A DNA stretch of 41,235 bases, taken from assembly GCA_017453245.1 (NCBI GenBank), contig JAFTKM010000013.1, positions 1-41,235 of the forward strand, in the 5' to 3' direction. Under the pieces are notes generated by a model that worked only from the letters and a program-made list of their open reading frames with translations, was not told where the DNA came from and ran no database searches. The position numbers and the translations under genes are program-made. Shown piece by piece: positions 16,510 to 24,313 of this stretch; position 1 is the first letter of the stretch, and each line of letters begins with the position of its first letter. This DNA comes from Clostridia bacterium. GTDB lineage: Bacteria; Bacillota; Clostridia; Oscillospirales; CAG-272.

Positions 16510-16824
16510 TTATATTTCCGCGCCGCACTTAGCGCAAACGCGAACCTTCTTGCCGTCTACTACCTGTACCTTGGAGCGAACGCCCTTGTCGCACTTGGGG
16601 CAGTAGAGCTGAACCTTAGATGCATAGATAGCACCCTCGGTCTTGAGTATCTGAGCAACCTCACCCTGTCTGCGAGCCTTGGTGTGCTTGCTTACAACGT
16701 GAACGCCGGATACGATAACCTTTCCCTCTTCGGGAGATACTGCGATAACAGTACCCTTAGTACCCTTGTCTACACCGGAGAGAACGACAACGGTATCATC
16801 CTTCTTAATATGAAGCTTAGCCAT
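16510..16824 (-). CDS. rplX: 50S ribosomal protein L24
   Basis: A 104-aa assembly-initiator protein with an N-terminal KOW domain (HIKKDDTVVVLSGVDKGTKG). The C-terminal half carries a four-cysteine knuckle at Cys75, Cys78, Cys97 and Cys100 (LYCPKCDKG, RVCAKCGAEI), which probably binds zinc. Full length, located between rplN and rplE. Confidence 0.96.
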   Translation of the reverse strand: MAKLHIKKDDTVVVLSGVDKGTKGTVIAVSPEEGKVIVSGVHVVSKHTKARRQGEVAQILKTEGAIYASKVQLYCPKCDKGVRSKVQVVDGKKVRVCAKCGAEI

Positions 16825-16843
16825 TATTCAGTTTCCTCCTTTA

Positions 16844-17212
16844 TTAGAGTACCTCGGGAGCAAGGGACATGATCTTGGTGAAGTCGTGCTCACGAAGCTC
16901 TCTTGCTACCGGGCCAAAGATACGAGTACCCTTGGGGGTCTTGTCTTCCTTAATAATAACTGCAGCGTTCTCATCAAATCTGATGTAAGAACCGTCTGCA
17001 CGGCGAGTCTCCTTAACAGTTCTAACTACAACTGCCTTAACAACGTCGCCCTTCTTTACAACACCGCCGGGTGCTGCCTTCTTAACCGCGCATACAACGA
17101 TATCACCGATACCTGCATAGCGGCGTCCGGTACCACCGAGAACACGGATGCACATAAGTTCCTTAGCACCGGTGTTATCGGCAACCTTCATTAACGATTG
17201 CTGCTGAATCAC
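16844..17212 (-). CDS. rplN: 50S ribosomal protein L14
   Basis: A 122-aa protein that bridges 23S and 16S rRNA. The start is GTG at 17212, giving [20 protein letters not shown] as in the family. A Shine-Dalgarno (AAGGAGG, 17227-17221) lies 8 nt upstream. A longer ATG frame at 17236 would place the ribosome site inside the gene. The C-terminus reads [20 protein letters not shown]. Confidence 0.96.
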   Translation of the reverse strand: MIQQQSLMKVADNTGAKELMCIRVLGGTGRRYAGIGDIVVCAVKKAAPGGVVKKGDVVKAVVVRTVKETRRADGSYIRFDENAAVIIKEDKTPKGTRIFGPVARELREHDFTKIMSLAPEVL

Positions 17213-17266
17213 TGTTTTTTCCTCCTTATTCGGCAAGCTTTTGACCTGCGTACTGGTTTAGTGATA

Positions 17267-17533
17267 TTATTTTGCCTTTTCGATGATTTCAACAAGTCTC
17301 CATCTCTTGGTGTTGGAGAGGGGTCTTGTTTCCATTACTGCTACCTTATCGCCGATGCCGCATACGTTGTTCTCATCATGAGCGTGAATCTTTACGGTTC
17401 TCTTGATGATCTTGCCGTACTTGGGGTGACGAACGTTGTCCTCGATAGCAACGACGATGGTCTTGTCCATCTTGTCGCTTACTACCTTACCAACTCTAAC
17501 TTTTCTAAGATCACGAGTTTCAGTCATTTTCAT
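17267..17533 (-). CDS. rpsQ: 30S ribosomal protein S17
   Basis: An 88-aa OB-fold primary 16S-binding protein. It has [20 protein letters not shown] at the start, then [17 protein letters not shown] and [20 protein letters not shown]. Full length. It follows rpmC by 9 nt and is separated from rplN by 54 nt. Confidence 0.97.
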   Translation of the reverse strand: MKMTETRDLRKVRVGKVVSDKMDKTIVVAIEDNVRHPKYGKIIKRTVKIHAHDENNVCGIGDKVAVMETRPLSNTKRWRLVEIIEKAK

Positions 17534-17542
17534 TTCCTCCCA

Positions 17543-17731
17543 TTATGCATTCTTCTCGCGAAGAACAGTCATTACGCGAGCGATGTCATGCTTTACATCG
17601 GTAATCTTGTGAGGATTTTCAAGCTGCTTAATTTCAAGCTGGAAACGGAGATTGAAAAGTTCTTCCTTGAGCTCGCCGAGCTTAGCAGTAAGCTGCTCAG
17701 CAGTCAATTCTCTAAGTTCTGATGCCTTCAT
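17543..17731 (-). CDS. rpmC: 50S ribosomal protein L29
   Basis: A 62-aa two-helix protein near the peptide exit tunnel, part of the docking platform for trigger factor and SRP. It has [20 protein letters not shown] and [19 protein letters not shown], with the end [10 protein letters not shown]. Full length. It lies 15 nt after rplP. Confidence 0.97.
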   Translation of the reverse strand: MKASELRELTAEQLTAKLGELKEELFNLRFQLEIKQLENPHKITDVKHDIARVMTVLREKNA

Positions 17732-17746
17732 TCTTAAGCCTCCTCA

Positions 17747-18166
17747 TTATACTTCAAGGTCTTCCTTGCGCGCAAACTTACACTTGATGGGAAGTTTGTG
17801 CGAAGCAAGACGCATAGCTTCTCTAGCCTGCTCCTCGGTAACGCCGTCCATTTCGAACATTACGCGGCCGGGCTTAACTACTGCTACCCAGTACTCAGGA
17901 GAACCCTTACCGGAACCCATTCGAGTTTCCGCAGGCTTCTCGGTGATGGGCTTGTCAGGGAAGATCTTGATCCATACCTGACCGCCACGCTTGATGTATC
18001 TGGTCATTGCGATACGGGCAGCCTCAATCTGATTGGATGTAATCCAAGCGGGTTCGGTTGCAACAAGACCGTAGGTACCGTTGGTAATCTTGTTACCTCT
18101 GAGCGCCTTACCGGTAAGTCTGCCGCGGTGAACACGTCTGAACTTAACTCTCTTCGGCATTAACAT
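17747..18166 (-). CDS. rplP: 50S ribosomal protein L16
   Basis: A 139-aa protein near the A-site tRNA elbow and peptidyl-transferase centre. It starts [20 protein letters not shown] and contains the [19 protein letters not shown] loop that reaches toward tRNA. The start overlaps the rpsC stop by 1 nt (TAATG), so translation is coupled. Confidence 0.97.
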   Translation of the reverse strand: MLMPKRVKFRRVHRGRLTGKALRGNKITNGTYGLVATEPAWITSNQIEAARIAMTRYIKRGGQVWIKIFPDKPITEKPAETRMGSGKGSPEYWVAVVKPGRVMFEMDGVTEEQAREAMRLASHKLPIKCKFARKEDLEV

Positions 18167-18918
18167 TACTTATTGCCCTCCCCGTTATTTCTTCTAGGAC
18201 CACGATTGCCGTCTCTGTTGTTACGACGGTTGTCGTTGTTTCTTCTCGGACGTCTGTCCTGACGGTCAGATCTCTCGCGAGCTGCGTTCTCATTGAAAAC
18301 TTCGCCCTTGTAGATCCAAACCTTAACGCCGATCTTACCGTAGGTAGTATTTGCCTCCCAGAAACCGTAGTCGATATCTGCTCTAAGAGTCTGAAGCGGA
18401 ATAGTACCTTCGTGATAGTGCTCGGAACGAGCGATTTCCGCGCCGCCAAGACGGCCGGAGCATGCAACCTTGATACCCTTAACGCCGAGTCTCATGGTTC
18501 TGCCGATAGCAAGCTTCATTGCACGGCGGAAGGAAACTCTCTTCTCAAGCTGTGCGCAGATGGACTCTGCAACGAGCTGAGCGTTTACGTCGGGGTTCTT
18601 GATCTCGATTACGTTTACTACTACGGGGCGGCCAACCATTGCCTCGAGCTCTGCTCTGAGCTTCTCGATCTCAGCGCCGTGGAAGCCGATAACAACACCG
18701 GGCTTTGCGCACTGGATGAAGACTCTGACGCGGGATGCGTCACGCTCGATCTCAATTCTGGGAACACCTGCGCCCTGAAGCTTGGTCTTTACATACTCTC
18801 TGATCTTGTAGTCAGAAACGATAGTATCACCAAACTCTTTGTCGGATACGAACCATCTGGAATCCCAGTTCTTGATTACGCCGACTCTAAGACCATGAGG
18901 ATTTACCTTCTGTCCCAT
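18166..18918 (-). CDS. rpsC: 30S ribosomal protein S3 with Arg/Asn-rich tail
   Basis: A 250-aa small-subunit head protein lining the mRNA entry (helicase) site. It has the KH domain motif [20 protein letters not shown] and the C-terminal [15 protein letters not shown], where most S3 proteins end soon after. Here about 38 further residues of low complexity, rich in Arg, Asn, Asp and Gly ([19 protein letters not shown]), extend the protein. It is separated from rplV by 2 nt and overlaps rplP by 1 nt. Confidence 0.96.
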   Translation of the reverse strand: MGQKVNPHGLRVGVIKNWDSRWFVSDKEFGDTIVSDYKIREYVKTKLQGAGVPRIEIERDASRVRVFIQCAKPGVVIGFHGAEIEKLRAELEAMVGRPVVVNVIEIKNPDVNAQLVAESICAQLEKRVSFRRAMKLAIGRTMRLGVKGIKVACSGRLGGAEIARSEHYHEGTIPLQTLRADIDYGFWEANTTYGKIGVKVWIYKGEVFNENAARERSDRQDRRPRRNNDNRRNNRDGNRGPRRNNGEGNK

Positions 18919-18920
18919 GA

Positions 18921-19262
18921 TTAGCCTACCTCCTTCTCTTTTACTGTTAATGTTACGTGGCTAGTTCTCTTAAGGATCTGGAATGCTCTGCCCTGTGCTC
19001 TAGGCTGTACTCTCTTGAGTGTAGGTCCGGGGCATACGAAGCATTCAGAAACGTAGAGGTTGCTAGCATCCATATTGAAGTTGTGCTCTGCGTTTGCAAC
19101 TGCGCTCTTAAGAAGCTTGATAAGATGCTCGCAAGCGATCTTGTTGGTGTTCTTAAGGATTGCCATTGCAGTGTCAGTATCCTTGCCTCTGATAAGGTCA
19201 AGAACGATCTGAACCTTACGCGGAGATATTCTCACATATTTAAGATGTGCTCTTGCTTCCAT
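18921..19262 (-). CDS. rplV: 50S ribosomal protein L22
   Basis: A 113-aa protein that contacts all 23S rRNA domains and lines the exit tunnel with its beta-hairpin. It starts [20 protein letters not shown]. The hairpin region [20 protein letters not shown] and the end [13 protein letters not shown] are typical. Full length. Confidence 0.97.
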   Translation of the reverse strand: MEARAHLKYVRISPRKVQIVLDLIRGKDTDTAMAILKNTNKIACEHLIKLLKSAVANAEHNFNMDASNLYVSECFVCPGPTLKRVQPRAQGRAFQILKRTSHVTLTVKEKEVG

Positions 19263-19283
19263 TTGGAAATTACCTCCTGCTTC

Positions 19284-19559
19284 TTACTTATTCGATGTTT
19301 TGGAACCCGCATGACCCTTGAAGGTACGGGTAAGAGCGAATTCACCAAGCTTGTGACCAACCATATCCTCGGTAACGTATACCGGAACGTGCTTTCTGCC
19401 ATCGTGAACTGCGATGGTGTGACCAACGAACTCGGGGAATATTGTAGAAGAACGGGACCAGGTCTTAAGAACCTTCTTCTCATTCTTTTCATTCATAGCT
19501 ACTACGCGATTGAAGAGCTTCTCTTCAACGTAGGGTGCTTTCTTCAAACTTCTACTCAT
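19284..19559 (-). CDS. rpsS: 30S ribosomal protein S19
   Basis: A 91-aa head protein that pairs with S13 in intersubunit bridge B1. It has [39 protein letters not shown] and [17 protein letters not shown]. Full length, located between rplB and rplV. Confidence 0.97.
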   Translation of the reverse strand: MSRSLKKAPYVEEKLFNRVVAMNEKNEKKVLKTWSRSSTIFPEFVGHTIAVHDGRKHVPVYVTEDMVGHKLGEFALTRTFKGHAGSKTSNK

Positions 19560-19579
19560 TGTTACTCTCCTTGCTCAAA

Positions 19580-20410
19580 TTACTTCGCATTTCTGCGCTT
19601 GATGATGAACTTATTGGTTCTTGCCTTCTTGTTTCTGGTCTTGTAACCGAGAGCAGGCTTGCCCCAAGGAGTAACAGGTCCGGGTCTACCGATGGGAGAC
19701 TTACCTTCACCACCACCGTGAGGGTGATCGCAGGGGTTCATTACGGAACCGCGAACAGTAGGACGGATACCTCTGTGACGAGTCTTACCTGCCTTACCAA
19801 GCTTGATGGTCTCGTGCTCGAGGTTACCTACCTGACCGATAGTAGCCTTGCACTCAAGACGAACGATACGAACTTCGCCGGAGGGAAGTCTTACCTGAGC
19901 GGTACCGTTCTCCTTTGCCATAAGCTGTGCGAACGCGCCCGCAGAACGAACAAGCTGTGCGCCCTTACCGGGATAAAGTTCAATGTTGTGAATAACAGTA
20001 CCTACGGGAATTGCGGAGAGAGGAAGCACGTTACCGGGCTTGATATCGGAATCAGCGCCGGAGGAGAGTACGTCGCCGTTGGTAACACCAAGGGGAGCGA
20101 TGATGTAGCTCTTCTTGCCTGCCTCGTTCTCAACGAGTGCAATGTAGGAGGTTCTGTTGGGGTCGTACTCGATACCGATTACGGTAGACTTCTCATCTAC
20201 GTTTCTCTTGAAATCGATAAGTCTGTACTTCTGCTTGTTACCGCCGCCGTGATGACGTACGGTGATCTTGCCGTAGCTGTTTCTGCCGGCATGCTTCTTT
20301 TTCTTTACAATCAAGCTCTTTTCGGGAGAGAACTTAGTGATCTCCTCGAAGGAAGGGCTGGTCATATTTCTACGCGACGGAGTTGTCGGTTTGTATCTCA
20401 TTATAGCCAT
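19580..20410 (-). CDS. rplB: 50S ribosomal protein L2
   Basis: A 276-aa protein, one of the most conserved of the large subunit, required for subunit joining and peptidyl-transferase-centre assembly. It has [12 protein letters not shown] at the start, [19 protein letters not shown], and the C-terminal [19 protein letters not shown] loop with the conserved His. The end is [12 protein letters not shown]. Full length. Confidence 0.97.
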   Translation of the reverse strand: MAIMRYKPTTPSRRNMTSPSFEEITKFSPEKSLIVKKKKHAGRNSYGKITVRHHGGGNKQKYRLIDFKRNVDEKSTVIGIEYDPNRTSYIALVENEAGKKSYIIAPLGVTNGDVLSSGADSDIKPGNVLPLSAIPVGTVIHNIELYPGKGAQLVRSAGAFAQLMAKENGTAQVRLPSGEVRIVRLECKATIGQVGNLEHETIKLGKAGKTRHRGIRPTVRGSVMNPCDHPHGGGEGKSPIGRPGPVTPWGKPALGYKTRNKKARTNKFIIKRRNAK

Positions 20411-20430
20411 TTGTCATCTTCCTCCTTATC

Positions 20431-20727
20431 TTAGTTCATACTCTCGAAGAAAGCAATGGGAGTGGAGTCCTCGGAAAGAGTAACGACTGCCTTCTTCCAC
20501 TCGCTGGTGTAACCGAAGTGTACGCCGTATCTCTTGGGCTTCTTCTTCATATTGATTATATTGACCTTTACAACCTTGGTCTTCTTGAACATGGTCTCAA
20601 CTGCAAGAGCAACGTCTGCCTTGGTCGCGTCCTTCTGAACCTCGAAGGTGTAAACCTTGCTTGCGATACCGTCCATGCTCTTTTCGGTGATAAGAGGTCT
20701 TACAATGATATCTGCAACGGATTTCAT
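20431..20727 (-). CDS. rplW: 50S ribosomal protein L23
   Basis: A 98-aa exit-tunnel protein, the main docking site for trigger factor and SRP. It has DIIVRPLITEKSMDGIASKV and VNIINMKKKPKRYGVHFGYT. The start overlaps the rplD stop by 4 nt, so translation is coupled. Confidence 0.96.
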   Translation of the reverse strand: MKSVADIIVRPLITEKSMDGIASKVYTFEVQKDATKADVALAVETMFKKTKVVKVNIINMKKKPKRYGVHFGYTSEWKKAVVTLSEDSTPIAFFESMN

Positions 20728-21350
20728 CTTGCATATACCTCCTCGATCTTAGCTACTGCATTCTGTGCAACTACGAGAGTGTCGCAGTTAAGAATGTCGT
20801 AAACGTTGATAGTATTCCACTGAGTGGTCTTAACACCCTCAATGTTTGCGCAGCTCTTGATTACGAACTCATTTACTTCGGGAAGTACGATGAGTGCCTT
20901 CTTAGCAGCGCCTACTGCACTGAGCATCTCAACCATAGCCTTGGTCTTGTACTCGGTAGCAGTGATGTTGTCGATAACAACCATCTCACTTGCAGCAACC
21001 TTAGAGGAAAGAGCGCTGAAGAGCGCGGTTCTCTTTACTGCCTTATTGAGATTGATGCGATAGCTGCGGGGCTTGGGGCCGAGCGCAATACCGCCGTGTA
21101 CCCACTGAGGAGAACGGGTGGAACCCTGTCTCGCGTGGCCGGTACCCTTCTGCTTCCAGGGCTTTCTGCCGCCGCCGGAAACCTCGGAACGGGTGAGAGT
21201 GGACTGAGTGCCCTGTCTCTGGTTAAGGAGATAAGCTCTTACTGCGGTGTGAAGTACTGCTTCGTTAACAGCTGCGCCAAAAACCTTCTTAGAAAGCTCG
21301 AGTGCGCCAACTTCCTGACCCGCCATATTAACAACTTTAATGTTCGGCAT
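20724..21350 (-). CDS. rplD: 50S ribosomal protein L4
   Basis: A 208-aa protein whose long loop lines the exit tunnel. The loop is visible as RQGTQSTLTRSEVSGGGRKP followed by WKQKGTGHARQGSTRSPQW. In E. coli L4 also represses the S10 operon through its leader; whether that applies to the structured leader here is unknown. It overlaps rplW by 4 nt and follows rplC by 18 nt. Confidence 0.96.
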   Translation of the reverse strand: MPNIKVVNMAGQEVGALELSKKVFGAAVNEAVLHTAVRAYLLNQRQGTQSTLTRSEVSGGGRKPWKQKGTGHARQGSTRSPQWVHGGIALGPKPRSYRINLNKAVKRTALFSALSSKVAASEMVVIDNITATEYKTKAMVEMLSAVGAAKKALIVLPEVNEFVIKSCANIEGVKTTQWNTINVYDILNCDTLVVAQNAVAKIEEVYAR

Positions 21351-21368
21351 TTCTACTTCTCCTTTCCA

Positions 21369-21998
21369 TTATGCTTTAACCGAATCACGAATGAATACGA
21401 TGCCGCCCTTTGCGCCGGGAACTGCACCCTTCACTGCGATAAGATTCTTTTCTGCGTCAATCTTAACTGCAACGAGGTTAAGAATAGTGACCTGTTCGTT
21501 ACCGTACTGACCGGGCATCTTCTTGTTCTTGAAGATTCTAGCGGGGTCGATAACACCCATCGAACCGGGCTGACGGTGGATAGGACCTGTACCGTGAGTC
21601 GCTCTGAGAACGTGGTGGTTCCATCTCTTAACGCAACCGGTGTATCCGCGACCCTTTGTGATACCTGTGATGTCGACCTTCTCACCAGCGGTGAAGGTAT
21701 CGACGGTTACCACGGATCCTGCCTCAAGTCCGGTGCAATCCTCAAGTCTGAATTCCTTGAGATGTCTCTTGGGAGTGATACCAGCCTTCTCGAAGTGACC
21801 AAGCTGCGCCTTATTAACGTGCTTCTTGGTAGTGTCCTCGTATGCAAGCTGTACTGCTTCATAGCCATCGTTTTCGATGGTCTTCTTCTGTGCTACCACG
21901 CAAGGACCTGCTTCAATCAGGGTTACGGGAATCACATTGCCTTTTTCGTCGAAGATCTGAGTCATACCCAGCTTCTTACCGATAATGCCTTTTTTCAT
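21369..21998 (-). CDS. rplC: 50S ribosomal protein L3
   Basis: A 209-aa early-assembly protein reaching the peptidyl-transferase centre. The start is ATG at 21998 (MKKGIIGKKLGMTQIFDEKG), with Shine-Dalgarno AGGAGG 5-6 nt upstream. A longer in-frame reading through the hairpin-rich gap (to 22067) is not conserved L3. It contains HGTGPIHRQPGSMGVIDPAR and KKMPGQYGNEQVTILNL. Confidence 0.96.
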   Translation of the reverse strand: MKKGIIGKKLGMTQIFDEKGNVIPVTLIEAGPCVVAQKKTIENDGYEAVQLAYEDTTKKHVNKAQLGHFEKAGITPKRHLKEFRLEDCTGLEAGSVVTVDTFTAGEKVDITGITKGRGYTGCVKRWNHHVLRATHGTGPIHRQPGSMGVIDPARIFKNKKMPGQYGNEQVTILNLVAVKIDAEKNLIAVKGAVPGAKGGIVFIRDSVKA

Positions 21999-22152
21999 TT
22001 TTCCTCCTATTAGGTTATTGGTTGACGGCTTTGAATTTCCGCCTGAGCGAACCGCCAACGTGACCACGAGGTCGTGGTATGTTCGGAACTTTCGTTCCAG
22101 GGATTTGAAGCTCCCTTTGGGTTAACTTGTTTGGTGGCTTAACGATTAAGCC
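21999..22152 (-). other. rpsJ-rplC gap with a chain of hairpins
   Basis: Four hairpins lie in about 90 nt. GGCTTAA/TTAAGCC (22136-22152) spans the rpsJ stop codon. AGGGA/TCCCT is at 22099-22116, GGAAC/GTTCC at 22085-22098, and ACCACGA/TCGTGGT at 22063-22078. No gene is present. The last hairpin is about 65 nt before the rplC start. This is a structured internal leader, possibly for differential expression of rpsJ and the rest of the operon. Confidence 0.6.
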
Positions 22153-22454
22153 TTGATCTCGATCTCAACGCCTGCGGGAAGCTCGAGGTTCATAAGAGCC
22201 TCAACGGTCTTCTGCTGGGGTTCAAGAATGTCGATCAATCTCTTGTGAGTGCGCATTTCGAACTGCTCACGGCTGTCCTTGTACTTGTGAACCGCTCTGA
22301 GGATGGTTACGATCTCTCTGTCGGTAGGAAGCGGAATAGGACCACTTACCTTGCTTCCGTTTCTCTTTGCTGTCTCTACAACCTTCTGTGCTGCGGCGTC
22401 AATGATGGTTGCATCGTAGCTCTTGAGTCTCACTCTGATCTTGTTCTGTGCCAT
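22146..22454 (-). CDS. rpsJ: 30S ribosomal protein S10
   Basis: A 102-aa head protein of the 30S subunit, also the NusE transcription elongation/antitermination factor that binds boxA with NusB. It has [40 protein letters not shown] and the end [13 protein letters not shown]. First gene of the superoperon. The ATG at 22454 has AGGAGG at 22470-22465, about 10 nt away. Confidence 0.97.
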   Translation of the reverse strand: MAQNKIRVRLKSYDATIIDAAAQKVVETAKRNGSKVSGPIPLPTDREIVTILRAVHKYKDSREQFEMRTHKRLIDILEPQQKTVEALMNLELPAGVEIEIKA

Positions 22455-22713
22455 TGTTCTTTGTCCTCCTTGTTAGTATTGCTTAATACCGTTTTAAGAA
22501 GGGCGATAAGTTTCACACTGCGCCGGGCGTATCATTTTCGCCCTAACAAAATCAGTTCGTCAAATCCTACCGCAAAGGACCACGAACCGAAAAAAACGCA
22601 GAATACCCCTAATGAGGGTAAACTATAGCTTCGCCCGGTTAAATATCGGACATACTCCACGGAAATTCCCTACCTCGATGGGTAGCCACCTCCCGCTTCA
22701 TCGCATATCAAGC
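22455..22713 (-). promoter_or_regulatory. Structured 5' leader of the ribosomal superoperon with attenuator-like hairpin
   Basis: About 255 nt of untranslated leader. In transcript order the stems are CTACC/GGTAG (22670-22685), TACCC/GGGTA (22604-22620) followed 7 nt later by a T7 run (22596-22590) like a weak terminator, GTTCGT/ACGAAC (22555-22587), AGGGCGA/TCGCCCT (22500-22544), and a small GTATT/AATAC stem near 22477. This arrangement suggests transcription attenuation or ribosomal-protein feedback. No known leader family was recognised. Confidence 0.5.
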
Positions 22714-22719
22714 TTAATA

Positions 22720-22748
22720 ATTATACATTATAAGTCGAGAAAAATCAA
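22720..22748 (-). promoter_or_regulatory. Promoter of the rpsJ-rplQ superoperon
   Basis: On the minus strand, TTGATT (22748-22743), a 17-bp spacer, and TATAAT (22725-22720). The predicted start is near 22713. The DNA between this promoter and the divergent one at 22918 (22749-22917) is AT-rich with no visible gene. Confidence 0.8.
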
Positions 22749-22917
22749 TAGTTTTTGGAAAAAAGTTCGACCGTTTTAAGAAAATATTTCACGAACTTTT
22801 CGACAAGTTTTTGTGCAAGGTGCACAGTTTTTGGCCATTTTAGCGCAAATCGGGGCTTTCAGAGCCTTCCACAGCGTCCTTTTTCAGGTCTTTTTTCCTC
22901 ATTTTTGACTAATTCGC

Positions 22918-22946
22918 TTGATTTAATCTCTTTTTTGGTGTAAAAT
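22918..22946 (+). promoter_or_regulatory. Promoter of the membrane protein-polA operon
   Basis: TTGATT (22918-22923), a 17-bp spacer, and TAAAAT (22941-22946). A leader of about 100 nt follows. It contains a small CGGG/CCCG hairpin near 22990 and then the Shine-Dalgarno GAAGGA upstream of 23057. Confidence 0.7.
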
Positions 22947-23056
22947 ATACTCAATCGGTTTGTAATAAACGGACGAGAGTGCGTTATCGGGGCCTACCCG
23001 AGCAAAAAATCTCCGCTTATTATTTCTTATATTAATTCAAATGAAGGAAAATTTCG

Positions 23057-24313
23057 ATGAACAAGAATTCAAAACGTCTTGGAATATACCTGTTTATAAT
23101 GCTGCTGGCAACGTCGGTTGCAACCGCGCTGAGGACGGTCGCTTGCGTAAAGTATCTCAATTACTCGAGCGGACTTTTCACCGATAATTCGCTGATAGCG
23201 GTGTCGGACGCCATCATCATTGCGCTCGCTCTGGGTATGCTCAGCTATGTGTTTGTAGCCTCGAGAATTAATTTGCGCGCGAGCTTCTCCACATCGGCAA
23301 CCTACGTCCCTACGGGAATACTCGGCGTGGCTACCGCCTTTCTCGGAGTCAAGGTCTTCTACCACGCTCTGGCGAGCTGTAACTACCGCTTCTTCTCAAA
23401 GGAAGTGTTCACCCTTAAATCACCCGCGGCGCTTGTCGGAATGATAGCTGTGATACTCGCCTTTCTGTCGATCGCCCATCACTTCTTCAACGCCTTCACC
23501 ACCGAAAGCAAGGATACTGTCCGCGCGTATTTTGCAACGGCTACGATCGCCTTTCTCGCCTTCTATGCGATAGAGGTATATATAGACAGCTCTCTGGCGG
23601 TAAACGACCCCTCTAAGGTGTTAAGACAAATTACCTTTATGACAGCGGCGGCGTTCTTCGTCTTTGAGGCGAGAATCTCCCTCGGACGCGAGAAGTGGCG
23701 CATATATTCCGCATTCGGTCTTGTAGCCGCCTCGCTTACCGCGTACGCGTCGATCCCCGCTCTTGTCACGTACTATATAAACGGAGAGATAATCAACTCT
23801 CTCGGCGCAAAGTCGCTTGCCTCTCTTGAGGAATACGTGCTTCTCTTCGCCTTGTTCATCTTCATATTGGCAAGACTGTGTCTGACCGTCTTCCTTAAGG
23901 AAGAGACGGAAAACGAGCTTATAAAAGTGCTCGGCGAGTATGCTAAGGACCGCGAGGAGCGTGTCAACGAATCCTACGGAAGATTCCAGGAGATCTTCGC
24001 CTCAAAGCAGCTCTCCATCTTCGATCTTTACGGAGGTGACGAGGAGATTTCCGAGGCGGAGGATGGCGCGGATAACACTCCCGAGGCCGAGCCCGAGGAG
24101 GAGAAAAAGGAGATCACCATCTCCGATGACGCTATATACGAGGCTATTTTCGGAAAAATGCCCGAGCGTCCCGAGGAAAACGAGGACGAGGAGGCAGAAT
24201 CCGAGCCCGAGGACGAGCGCGCACCCGAGGAAATTGCCGAGGATATCCTTAATGCGGTAGACGAGGCGTTGAAGGATGCCGCAAACAATGACGAAAAAGA
24301 GATTGAAGAATGA
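23057..24313 (+). CDS. Uncharacterised polytopic membrane protein with acidic cytosolic tail
   Basis: A 418-aa protein not assigned to any family. Residues 1-280 hold seven to eight hydrophobic segments (for example 8-29, 48-69, 86-104, 123-143, 159-176, 216-239, 258-280). Residues 281-315 are a charged, helix-prone linker. A peptide KQLSIFDLY (317-325) follows, and from 327 the protein is strongly acidic and Glu-rich with a helical DDAIYEAIFGKMPE stretch. The peptide QLSIF (24008-24022) resembles the beta-sliding-clamp-binding consensus QL(S/D)LF. Its stop overlaps the polA start as ATGA, so the two are co-translated. Its function is unknown; a membrane link to DNA replication or repair is speculative. 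Confidence 0.8.
   Translation: MNKNSKRLGIYLFIMLLATSVATALRTVACVKYLNYSSGLFTDNSLIAVSDAIIIALALGMLSYVFVASRINLRASFSTSATYVPTGILGVATAFLGVKVFYHALASCNYRFFSKEVFTLKSPAALVGMIAVILAFLSIAHHFFNAFTTESKDTVRAYFATATIAFLAFYAIEVYIDSSLAVNDPSKVLRQITFMTAAAFFVFEARISLGREKWRIYSAFGLVAASLTAYASIPALVTYYINGEIINSLGAKSLASLEEYVLLFALFIFILARLCLTVFLKEETENELIKVLGEYAKDREERVNESYGRFQEIFASKQLSIFDLYGGDEEISEAEDGADNTPEAEPEEEKKEITISDDAIYEAIFGKMPERPEENEDEEAESEPEDERAPEEIAEDILNAVDEALKDAANNDEKEIEE

Noticed and set aside
21999-22067. A 23-codon N-terminal extension of L3
   Set aside because: The extension crosses a hairpin and is not L3-like; the ATG at 21998 has a Shine-Dalgarno.
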